Shown: positions 1-4,772 of the stretch, one piece after another
Layout: the number at the start of each line of letters is the position of its first letter
How positions within the stretch are numbered: the stretch's first letter is position 1
DNA from: an uncultured Clostridium sp.
Lineage (GTDB): Bacteria > Bacillota > Clostridia > TANB77 > CAG-508
Reading direction: 5' to 3'
Assembly: GCA_900556865.1 (NCBI GenBank)
Contig: USQS01000055.1
Span: 1-6,052, forward strand
Length of the DNA stretch: 6,052 bases
Notes under the pieces: model-generated
Told to the model about the DNA's origin: nothing
Database searches by the model: none
What the model saw: only the letters and a program-made list of their open reading frames with translations
Translations under genes and position numbers: made by a program

Positions 1-10
1 GGTGAAGTAG

Positions 11-1603
11 ATGGGGTATACAGCTCTTTATAGAAAGTTTAGACCAACAAAATTTTCGGAAATGGTTGGACAAGAACATATTAAAAAAACATTAATAAAT
101 CAAATAATATCAAATAGAGTAGGACATGCATATCTCTTTAATGGTGGTAGAGGAACAGGTAAGACAACAACTGCAAAAATTTTAGCAAGAGCGGTTAATT
201 GCCTAAACCCAAAAGATGGAGAGCCATGTAATGAATGTGAAATTTGTAAGGGTGCTTTAGATGGGTCGCTTACAGATATTATAGAAATGGATGCGGCTTC
301 AAATAACAGTGTGGAAGATGTAAGGTCAATAAGAGAAGCTGTTAATTTTTTGCCTACTAAAGCAAAATATAGAGTATATATAATAGACGAAGTTCATATG
401 CTTTCAACAGGAGCATTTAATGCATTATTAAAAACTTTAGAAGAGCCACCAGAGCATGTAAAGTTTATTTTAGCAACAACAGAGCCTCAAAAGCTTCCTG
501 CGACTATACTTTCAAGATGTCAAAGGTTCGATTTTAAAAGAATTTCTAATGAAGACATAATAAAAGATTTAGAATATGTTTGTAAAGAAAGTGAAATAAA
601 AATAACAAAAGAAGCTTTAAACTTAATTGCTGTACTTGCTGAAGGTGGCATGAGAGATGCTTTATCTATTTTGGAAAGATGTAACCAAGATGGAGAAGAG
701 CAAATTGATGAAAATAAAGTAAAAGATTTAGTTGGAATTCCAAAATTTACTTTAATAAATAGTTTAGTTTCTAGTGTTGTTGAAAAAAACACGGAAGAAT
801 CTTTAGAGGTGCTTAAAAATATATTAGATGATGGTAAAGATATAAATAATTTAATTTGGGAAGTTATTAAATATGTAAAAGATATTTTATTATATAAATC
901 TACTGGAAAGACTGAACTTTATAGCTTAGATGAAATTGAAAATATAAAATTACTTTCAGAAAAAATGACTAAACAGGAATTGATAAATTTAATATGTGAA
1001 TTATCTAAAATAGAAAATGATGTTAAGCTGTCTAGTCAAAAATTAATAATTTTACAAACAGGTTTAATAAAATTATGTAATAAAGAAAAAGCAAATTTTG
1101 AATCAAATAATATTGTGCAAGGCCCACAGAATTCTGATTTAGAAAAGAGGGTTACGAAGATTGAAAATTTTTTACGAGCTGGTAATTTTGTAACAAATAA
1201 TAATAAAAACATAAAATATGAGGTTTCGGCACCTAAAAAAAATAATGTAGTAAAACCAAGTAAACCGAAATATGAAGGAAAAACGCAAGATTACTGGCCT
1301 AAGTTAGTAGAAGATTTTAAAAAAGATGGAAAAATGTTTATGTATATAAATTTAGCGGGAAGTGTAGCTAGAGAAGTAAATGATATGACTTTAGAAATAC
1401 AATTTCCTAATGGATTAAATAAAGTGGCAAAAGATTTTCTATCTAGACCAGATAATAAGCAAAGTTTAAAAAATACAATTCATTTGGCTTGTGGAAAAGA
1501 AATGCAAATAAAATTTGTTGGTGAAGAAACATCGACTAAACAAGATAAAAATGAATTTGAAGCATTTGTAAATAATGCAAATATTCCATTTAATATAATT
1601 TAA
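11..1603 (+). CDS. dnaX: DNA polymerase III subunit gamma/tau (clamp loader)
   Basis: This is the ATPase subunit of the replicative clamp loader, which opens the beta sliding clamp and places it on primed DNA. The 530-residue protein begins with the family hallmark YRKFRP (residues 7-12). It then shows a Walker A motif GGRGTGKT (45-52), a four-cysteine zinc site (C64, C73, C76, C79), a Walker B region IIDEVH (124-129), the arginine-finger motif SRC (168-170) and the sensor-2 motif GGMRDAL (212-218). The AAA+ and collar domains end near residue 370. A lysine/asparagine-rich linker (about 380-430) leads to a tau-type C-terminal domain. The length is close to Bacillus/Clostridium DnaX. The ATG at 11 follows GGTG at 1-4. 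It is the first gene of the dnaX-ybaB-recR cluster. An A8 tract in the linker may yield a shorter gamma form (separate entry). Confidence 0.97.
   Translation: MGYTALYRKFRPTKFSEMVGQEHIKKTLINQIISNRVGHAYLFNGGRGTGKTTTAKILARAVNCLNPKDGEPCNECEICKGALDGSLTDIIEMDAASNNSVEDVRSIREAVNFLPTKAKYRVYIIDEVHMLSTGAFNALLKTLEEPPEHVKFILATTEPQKLPATILSRCQRFDFKRISNEDIIKDLEYVCKESEIKITKEALNLIAVLAEGGMRDALSILERCNQDGEEQIDENKVKDLVGIPKFTLINSLVSSVVEKNTEESLEVLKNILDDGKDINNLIWEVIKYVKDILLYKSTGKTELYSLDEIENIKLLSEKMTKQELINLICELSKIENDVKLSSQKLIILQTGLIKLCNKEKANFESNNIVQGPQNSDLEKRVTKIENFLRAGNFVTNNNKNIKYEVSAPKKNNVVKPSKPKYEGKTQDYWPKLVEDFKKDGKMFMYINLAGSVAREVNDMTLEIQFPNGLNKVAKDFLSRPDNKQSLKNTIHLACGKEMQIKFVGEETSTKQDKNEFEAFVNNANIPFNII
1220..1245 (+). 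promoter_or_regulatory. Candidate dnaX frameshift / slippage site
   Basis: An uninterrupted run of eight A (1235-1242) lies in codons 409-411, inside the linker after the collar domain. In the zero frame it forms the slippery heptamer A AAA AAT (1237-1243). A minus-one slip, or one extra A in the transcript, makes the next codon TAA (1243-1245), giving a product of about 411 residues instead of 530. A Shine-Dalgarno-like GAGG (1220-1223) lies 13 bases before the heptamer. AGGT/ACCT (1221-1224 and 1231-1234) could form a small hairpin just upstream of the A run. E. coli dnaX makes gamma by minus-one frameshifting on A AAA AAG, and Thermus dnaX by slippage on an A run. That it happens here is inference, since A runs are common in AT-rich genes. 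Confidence 0.4.
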
Positions 1604-1620
1604 AGAAAGGAGAAATTTAT

Positions 1621-1965
1621 ATGGGTAAAAGAGGAGGATTTCCAGGAGGAATGGGAAATTTTGGAGGAATGAACCTTAATAATTTAATGAAAGAAGCAAA
1701 AAAAATGCAACAAGATTTAACAAAAACACAAGAGGAGCTTGCTTTAAAAGAATTTGACGCATCTGCTGGGGGAGGAGCAATTGAAGTTAAAGTAAGTGGA
1801 GCAAAAGTTGTTAAAGAAATAAAAATAAAACCTGAAGTGGTTGACCCAGAAGATGTTGAAATGTTACAAGATTTAATTTTATCTTGTGTAAATGAGGCTT
1901 TAAGAAAAGTTGATAATGCAAGTAATGATGCTATGGGTAGATTTAATATTCCAGGATTAATGTAA
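1621..1965 (+). CDS. ybaB: YbaB/EbfC family nucleoid-associated protein
   Basis: This is a small dimeric DNA-binding protein that coats DNA and is nearly always encoded between dnaX and recR in bacteria. The 114-residue product has a glycine/methionine-rich N-terminal tail (residues 1-17). A long helix rich in Lys, Met and Gln (about 18-45, NLMKEAKKMQQ) follows. The core then has the family pattern GGGAIEVKVSGAKVVKEIKI (51-70), continuing to PEVVDPEDVEMLQDLI and a C-terminal helix with VNEALRKV. Length matches the family (about 100-115). The start is well supported: AAAGGAG at 1606-1612 sits 8 bases before the ATG, and the gene begins 17 bases after the dnaX stop, so the two are very likely co-transcribed. 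Its exact cellular role is poorly known in the family. Confidence 0.95.
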   Translation: MGKRGGFPGGMGNFGGMNLNNLMKEAKKMQQDLTKTQEELALKEFDASAGGGAIEVKVSGAKVVKEIKIKPEVVDPEDVEMLQDLILSCVNEALRKVDNASNDAMGRFNIPGLM

Positions 1966-1966
1966 A

Positions 1967-1985
1967 GAACAAATGAAATTTGTTC
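1967..1985 (+). repeat. Inverted repeat 1 in the ybaB-recR spacer
   Basis: A perfect 8-bp stem (GAACAAAT / ATTTGTTC) with a GAA loop starts one base after the ybaB stop codon. No T run follows, so it does not look like a classical intrinsic terminator. It could be an mRNA 3'-end stabiliser or a processing element. The arms are seen directly; any function is inference. Confidence 0.5.
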
Positions 1986-2016
1986 GTGTGAAAATTTATG
2001 AAATAAATTTTTGTGC
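1986..2016 (+). repeat. Inverted repeat 2 in the ybaB-recR spacer
   Basis: This hairpin directly abuts the previous one. It has nine Watson-Crick pairs (1991-1999 with 2003-2011), again closed over a GAA loop (2000-2002). In RNA the stem could extend by four G-U wobbles and a closing G-C pair (1986-1990 with 2012-2016). The two hairpins share the central ATGAAAT, which suggests either a common structural role or chance in AT-rich DNA. Confidence 0.45.
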
Positions 2017-2020
2017 AATG

Positions 2021-2044
2021 TTGTTTTATATAATATTAAAACAA
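2021..2044 (+). repeat. Inverted repeat 3 enclosing a TATAAT box upstream of recR
   Basis: Arms TTGTTTTA (2021-2028) and TAAAACAA (2037-2044) are perfect 8-base inverted repeats flanking an 8-base centre that holds TATAAT (2029-2034). The box would suit a secondary promoter for recR, starting transcription about 35 bases before its ATG. No good -35 hexamer is seen 16-18 bases upstream. The symmetry around a -10-like box is also what an operator would look like. Function is not established. Confidence 0.35.
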
Positions 2045-2077
2045 GTTTACTGGAAAGTTAGAAAGGAATAACTATTT

Positions 2078-2678
2078 ATGTCAGAATATGCACCATCAAT
2101 AGAAAAATTAATACAGAGTTTTGAACGTTTACCAAGTATACGGTCATAAAACTGCTGCACGTTTGGCTTTTCATGTATTAGATTGGAATGAAGAGCAAAC
2201 AGAGGAGTTTGTAAATTCTATAATAAATGCTAAAAAGAATTTAAAATATTGTAGCAAATGTTTTAATATAACTGATAATGACCCTTGTCCAATTTGTTCA
2301 AACCCTAAAAGAAACCAAGAGCAAATATGTGTGGTAGAAGATGTACGTGATGTTGTTGCAATGGAAAGAACACATGAGTTTAAGGGTGTTTACCATGTAC
2401 TACATGGTTCAATTTCTCCAATGAATGGAATTGGTCCAGATGATATTAAAATTAAAGAGTTATTGGCTAGACTTGTTGGAGGAAAAGTAAATGAAATTAT
2501 TTTAGCAACAAACCCAAGAGTGGAAGGAGAAGCAACAGCAATGTATTTGTCTAAATTAATTAAACCTTTAGGAATAAAGGTTTCTAGAATTGCTCATGGA
2601 ATTCCTGTTGGAGGAGATTTAGAATATACAGATGAAATTACTTTAACGAAAGCTTTAGAAGGAAGAAGAGAAATGTGA
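2078..2678 (+). pseudogene. recR: Recombination mediator RecR, split by a one-base insertion
   Basis: RecR works with RecO (and RecF) to load RecA on gapped single-stranded DNA. The natural start is ATG 2078, with AAAGGA at 2062-2067 ten bases upstream. It encodes MSEYAPSIEKLIQSFERLPSI, the usual RecR N-terminus, but this frame hits TAA at 2147-2149. The next frame continues exactly with GHKTAARLAFHVL, completing the helix-hairpin-helix. Skipping C2141 gives a 199-residue protein, the normal family length. In that numbering the zinc finger cysteines are C58, C61, C70 and C73, the Toprim segment starts at ICVVED with E87, and the C-terminus is the typical ALEGRREM. As written, the downstream frame can be read only from a TTG at 2121 with no ribosome binding site and would lack the N-terminus. 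Sequence error, a recent mutation or recoding could each explain this; error or recent mutation is likelier because everything else is intact. Confidence 0.9.
2138..2149 (+). other. Frameshift position in recR (extra C at 2141)
   Basis: The zero frame reads ATA CGG TCA TAA. Removing C2141 gives ATA GGT CAT AAA, encoding the conserved I-G-x-K of the RecR helix-hairpin-helix. The plus-one frame is closed by TAA at 2109-2111, so a switch of frame must fall between 2112 and 2149. CGG is not used in frame in any other gene that I could read in this window; arginine is written AGA, CGT or CGA. Confidence 0.85.
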
Positions 2679-2682
2679 TTTT

Positions 2683-2874
2683 TTAGGTTTTAGAATTATC
2701 AGAGATGTTTGGAATTATTTTTCCTGCTGCATATAAGGCTAAATTATCTGCAAAAGCAGTGAAAAAAGCTGCAAGAATAGCCAGGTCTTCTGTTTCTACT
2801 TCTTGACTTACTAAAAGTGCTAAACTGCTTGCAAAACCAATTAAATTGCATCCAGATAAATCAGAAATACACAT
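2683..2874 (-). CDS. Small DUF6774-like protein, function unknown
   Basis: A 63-residue protein beginning MCISDLSGCNLIGFASSLAL. The layout is a short N-terminus with a cysteine (C9), a hydrophobic helix (about 10-23, LIGFASSLALLVSQ), a short acidic turn (EVETED) and a second hydrophobic helix (about 30-48, LAILAAFFTAFADNLALYAA), then a polar tail. This two-helix arrangement with LAxLAAFFTxxxDxLAxxAA resembles the small clostridial DUF6774 family, recalled by pattern and not searched. No role is known to me. I chose ATG 2874 because AAAGGA (2887-2892) lies 12 bases upstream and the earlier in-frame ATGs at 2895 and 2886 overlap that ribosome binding site; starting at 2895 would give 70 residues. 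It ends 4 bases from the recR stop, tail to tail. It lies downstream of two spore genes on the same strand but is separated from them by a strong terminator. Confidence 0.75.
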   Translation of the reverse strand: MCISDLSGCNLIGFASSLALLVSQEVETEDLAILAAFFTAFADNLALYAAGKIIPNISDNSKT

Positions 2875-2919
2875 TTTTAATCTCATTCCTTTCATATTTG
2901 TTGAAAATGATTTTTATAT

Positions 2920-2949
2920 ATTATATAAATAAAAATAAAAAAATGTTAC
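2920..2949 (-). promoter_or_regulatory. Candidate housekeeping promoter of the DUF6774-like gene
   Basis: On the minus strand a perfect TATAAT (2920-2925) lies 18 bases downstream of GTAACA (2944-2949), a four-of-six match to TTGACA. It is the best sigma-A-type pair between the terminator at 2973-3017 and the gene start, and would give a leader of roughly 40 bases. The surrounding DNA is almost pure A/T, so a chance TATAAT is possible. Confidence 0.35.
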
Positions 2950-2972
2950 AGATTAATTAAAATGAATTATTA

Positions 2973-3017
2973 AATAAAACTAACCAAGAATTCAAAAAAT
3001 TCTTGGTTGGTTTTATT
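2973..3017 (-). terminator. Strong intrinsic terminator after the spore protein gene
   Basis: Two 20-base arms (2973-2992 and 2998-3017) pair along their whole length apart from one U-G wobble, around a 5-base loop (2993-2997). The stem contains the GC-richer core AACCAAGAATT, and its outer part supplies an A run on one side and TTTTATT on the other. On the minus strand the hairpin starts inside the stop codon of the spore protein gene at 3017-3019, so it clearly ends that transcript. Its outer sequence is near-symmetric, so it could also work in the other direction. Confidence 0.9.
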
Positions 3018-3193
3018 TATCCATTTACATTTCTGTTTGCTATTTCAATTGCTTTTTTTACAATATTTCCACAAGTTTTTGATGGTACATTTTCCCAACC
3101 TCCATCTTTTTTTACTTGTTCATATACACCTAATTCTTTTGCTATTTCTTCTTTTAAGTTTTCGGACATTAGCTTACTTCCTTTTGATGACAT
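3017..3193 (-). CDS. Alpha/beta-type small acid-soluble spore protein, SspF-like
   Basis: Such proteins coat the DNA of dormant spores, shift it to an A-like form and protect it from UV and chemicals; they are degraded by the GPR protease at germination. The 58-residue product MSSKGSKLMSENLKEEIAKE... matches the SspF-like branch. It has the MSxxLKxEIAKELGxY segment, which contains the likely GPR cleavage site between E16 and I17. Next come a GGW turn (31-33) and the DNA-contacting helix CGNIVKKAIEIA (41-52). The start is set by a near-perfect AAAGGAGG ribosome binding site (3201-3208) seven bases before ATG 3193, the strongest in the window. C41 sits where alanine is common in SspF-like proteins. 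The gene ends in a strong terminator. ypeB lies about 110 bases upstream on the same strand, so this is a small spore-gene neighbourhood. The exact ssp letter cannot be fixed, so no symbol is given. Confidence 0.9.
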   Translation of the reverse strand: MSSKGSKLMSENLKEEIAKELGVYEQVKKDGGWENVPSKTCGNIVKKAIEIANRNVNG

Positions 3194-3222
3194 AGAAATT
3201 TCCTCCTTTAAGAAAGTTATTA

Positions 3223-3261
3223 TAAAAAGCTTTCTATGCCATTAGTATATACAATTTTTCA
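3223..3261 (-). promoter_or_regulatory. Candidate forespore (sigma-F/G type) promoter of the spore protein gene
   Basis: Two overlapping sigma-G-like pairs can be drawn on the minus strand. The first is TGTATA (3248-3253), an 18-base spacer and CTTTTTA (3223-3229), against the consensus GHATR and CATNHTA. The second is TGAAAA (3256-3261), a 17-base spacer and CATAGAA (3232-3238). Each has one or two mismatches, and I cannot choose between them. Forespore control is what is known for this gene family in Bacillus. Confidence 0.3.
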
Positions 3262-3287
3262 AAAAATATTTTTTTAAAAATTTGTAT
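3249..3287 (-). repeat. AT-only hairpin between ypeB and the spore protein gene
   Basis: ATACAATTTTT (3249-3259) pairs with AAAAATTTGTAT (3276-3287), leaving one bulged base, around an internal A6TAT7 stretch. It lies just after the ypeB stop (3303) in ypeB's direction. No U tract follows and it has almost no G-C pairs, so it would be a weak terminator at best. Its left arm overlaps the candidate -35 region of the next gene. Confidence 0.3.
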
Positions 3288-3302
3288 AATTGGATATTTT
3301 TT

Positions 3303-4655
3303 CTACATTGTAAGAACTCCATTTGGAGTATTATAAATAACTAAAATATCTTCTTCTTCTCCAGTTTCAGCATTAATATAAACTATAAATTCTCTATCAT
3401 CAATTTTTCCTTTGAATTCATAGCAAAAAATTTCAGTTTTGTATTCCGTAGGAATAACAGCCATTTTTTCACTCATAATATTTAGATTTTTGTTTAACTT
3501 TTTTTTGGCTTCTTCTTTTGTTATTTTTGCAGTTTTTAAATTTCTTTCTTCGTGATTACTTAAATAGCCAGTTGTTTCAATACCTAAAATTTCACCATTA
3601 TCTAAAGCAACTTTTATTTTTATTAAATCTGGGTACATAATTATATCTTGTTGCACATATGCATAATTAATTGTTAAAATACCATTTTCTGCTAAATAAT
3701 AGGTTTCTTTCATATTGTCAAAACCTTTTTGTTTCAAATATTCCAAAGCTTTATTATTTGCTTCTTCGTAATTTAATTTTTGCTCTTTAATTTCTCTGTT
3801 AAAACTACTGTAAATTACATAACCACCTTTTTTTGAAATGGAAATGTAGGTAGTTTTTCCATCATTGTTTTTAATACTAAAGTTATATGCTAGAATATTT
3901 GCATTTTCATTTGCACCTAAATTAGAAATTTCGTATGCATTGTTTTCTCCTAAAAAGTCTTTTGCTTTTTTTGCAGCGTCTTCTTCTGAAATTTCATCAC
4001 CTTTAATCATTTTGGGGTTAGAAGATGTTAGATGTTCTGAAAAAGCACCATCATAAATTAAGCCAGAGTATTCATGAAAGTTTTGTTCTAATTGGTCAAA
4101 AATATCTAAAGAAGAACTTACAGATTGTGCAAATTGGCCATTATCTTTTTTGGTTAAATCTTTCCAAGAAAGTGCACCATTTTCTAATTCTAAAGCTAAT
4201 TCATTTAAAGTGTTTTCAAGCTCTAAACTATAAGAATGGAGTTCTTCTAGATTTTTAAGCTCTTCTTCAGTTAAATCTTCTCCTTTTATGTTTTTCCTCG
4301 AAAGAGCATAGCTATAGTCACTTACTTGATTTAAAAATTTTGATGTGTTTTCAAGCTCTTGACTTTGTATTGGCAGTTCTGAAAGATAGGTTTGTGCTAA
4401 ATTTGCTTCACGCCATAAATAAGTCAATGTTTCAGCACTATGTGTGCTACTTGTTGAAATTGTCGATTTAGAAAGATATGTTTCAACATTTTGAATATAA
4501 TCTACTAATTCGTAAAAATTACTATTATATAAATTTGTATTTACCAATTGTACTTCTTTATTTTTTTTAAATAATAAATAGGCAAGTATAATAATAATAG
4601 CAATACTAATTATTAAAATTATCCAAAATATGTTTTTTTTAATTTTATTTTTCAT
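3303..4655 (-). CDS. ypeB: Germination protein YpeB
   Basis: YpeB is a spore membrane protein required, in Bacillus, for assembly and stability of the cortex-lytic enzyme SleB. The 450-residue length equals the usual family length. It has a short basic N-terminus, one membrane helix (about 10-29, a signal anchor) and a helical, Glu/Leu-rich region (about 40-205) including the family-typical TYLWREANLAQTYLSELP (78-95). Three PepSY-like repeats follow (about 222-287, 294-362 and 377-440); the last contains CYEFKGK and VYINAETGEEEDILV. ATG 4655 is preceded by AAAGGA (4667-4672), 11 bases away. In many relatives ypeB directly follows sleB; here the upstream neighbour is a divergent glycosyltransferase, so SleB must be elsewhere or absent. 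A candidate sigma-G promoter lies just upstream. Nothing in the frame looks damaged. Confidence 0.95.
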   Translation of the reverse strand: MKNKIKKNIFWIILIISIAIIIILAYLLFKKNKEVQLVNTNLYNSNFYELVDYIQNVETYLSKSTISTSSTHSAETLTYLWREANLAQTYLSELPIQSQELENTSKFLNQVSDYSYALSRKNIKGEDLTEEELKNLEELHSYSLELENTLNELALELENGALSWKDLTKKDNGQFAQSVSSSLDIFDQLEQNFHEYSGLIYDGAFSEHLTSSNPKMIKGDEISEEDAAKKAKDFLGENNAYEISNLGANENANILAYNFSIKNNDGKTTYISISKKGGYVIYSSFNREIKEQKLNYEEANNKALEYLKQKGFDNMKETYYLAENGILTINYAYVQQDIIMYPDLIKIKVALDNGEILGIETTGYLSNHEERNLKTAKITKEEAKKKLNKNLNIMSEKMAVIPTEYKTEIFCYEFKGKIDDREFIVYINAETGEEEDILVIYNTPNGVLTM

Positions 4656-4688
4656 ATTAATTTCATTCCTTTCATAAGGTATATACTT

Positions 4689-4718
4689 TATTTTGCCAAA
4701 TATTAAAAAAAATATTCC
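4689..4718 (-). promoter_or_regulatory. Candidate sigma-G promoter of ypeB
   Basis: On the minus strand GGAATA (4713-4718) fits the sigma-G -35 pattern GHATR. Exactly 17 bases later CAAAATA (4689-4695) matches six of seven positions of the -10 pattern CATNHTA. Transcription would start near 4682, giving a leader of about 25 bases with the ribosome binding site at 4667-4672. Spacing and orientation are right for a forespore gene, and sleB-ypeB is under sigma-G control in Bacillus. Confidence 0.5.
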
Positions 4719-4743
4719 AATTTAATTAAAAATATGGTAAAAT
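4715..4743 (+). promoter_or_regulatory. Candidate vegetative promoter of the glycosyltransferase gene
   Basis: TAAAAT (4738-4743), preceded by TG at 4735-4736, forms an extended -10 element. A weak -35, TTCCAA (4715-4720), lies 17 bases upstream. It overlaps the -35 of the divergent ypeB promoter. The start would be near 4750, giving a short leader before ATG 4773. Confidence 0.4.
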
Positions 4744-4772
4744 AAATTGAAAATTTGAAAGGAACTGATTAT

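Noticed and set aside
784..790. Second slippery-type heptamer A AAA AAC in dnaX
   Set aside because: A minus-one shift here would end after about 267 residues, inside the collar domain, giving a useless fragment. No upstream stimulator is evident. It shows that such heptamers occur by chance in this AT-rich gene.
520..792. Minus-strand frame of 90 codons inside dnaX
   Set aside because: It is an antisense shadow of conserved dnaX coding sequence, with no ribosome binding site and no recognisable protein features.
1617..2018. Minus-strand frame of 133 codons over ybaB
   Set aside because: It is fully antisense to ybaB, whose protein sequence is conserved, and its serine/phenylalanine-rich translation is typical of a shadow frame.
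2121..2678. Reading recR as a native 185-residue protein from TTG 2121
   Set aside because: The first seven codons are out of frame with the conserved N-terminus, no ribosome binding site precedes the TTG, and the expected RecR start with a good ribosome binding site lies at 2078.
3003..3245. Plus-strand frames of 80 and 62 codons
   Set aside because: Both are antisense to the SspF-like gene, which has a strong ribosome binding site, family motifs and a terminator. The plus frames have none of these.
3865..4258. Two plus-strand frames of 63 and 77 codons inside ypeB
   Set aside because: They are antisense to an intact, recognisable ypeB and lack start signals.
4652..4675. Seven-codon upstream frame overlapping the ypeB start by ATGA
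   Set aside because: Its start codon directly precedes the ribosome binding site of ypeB and it has no ribosome binding site of its own. It looks like a by-product of the AAAGGA leader.
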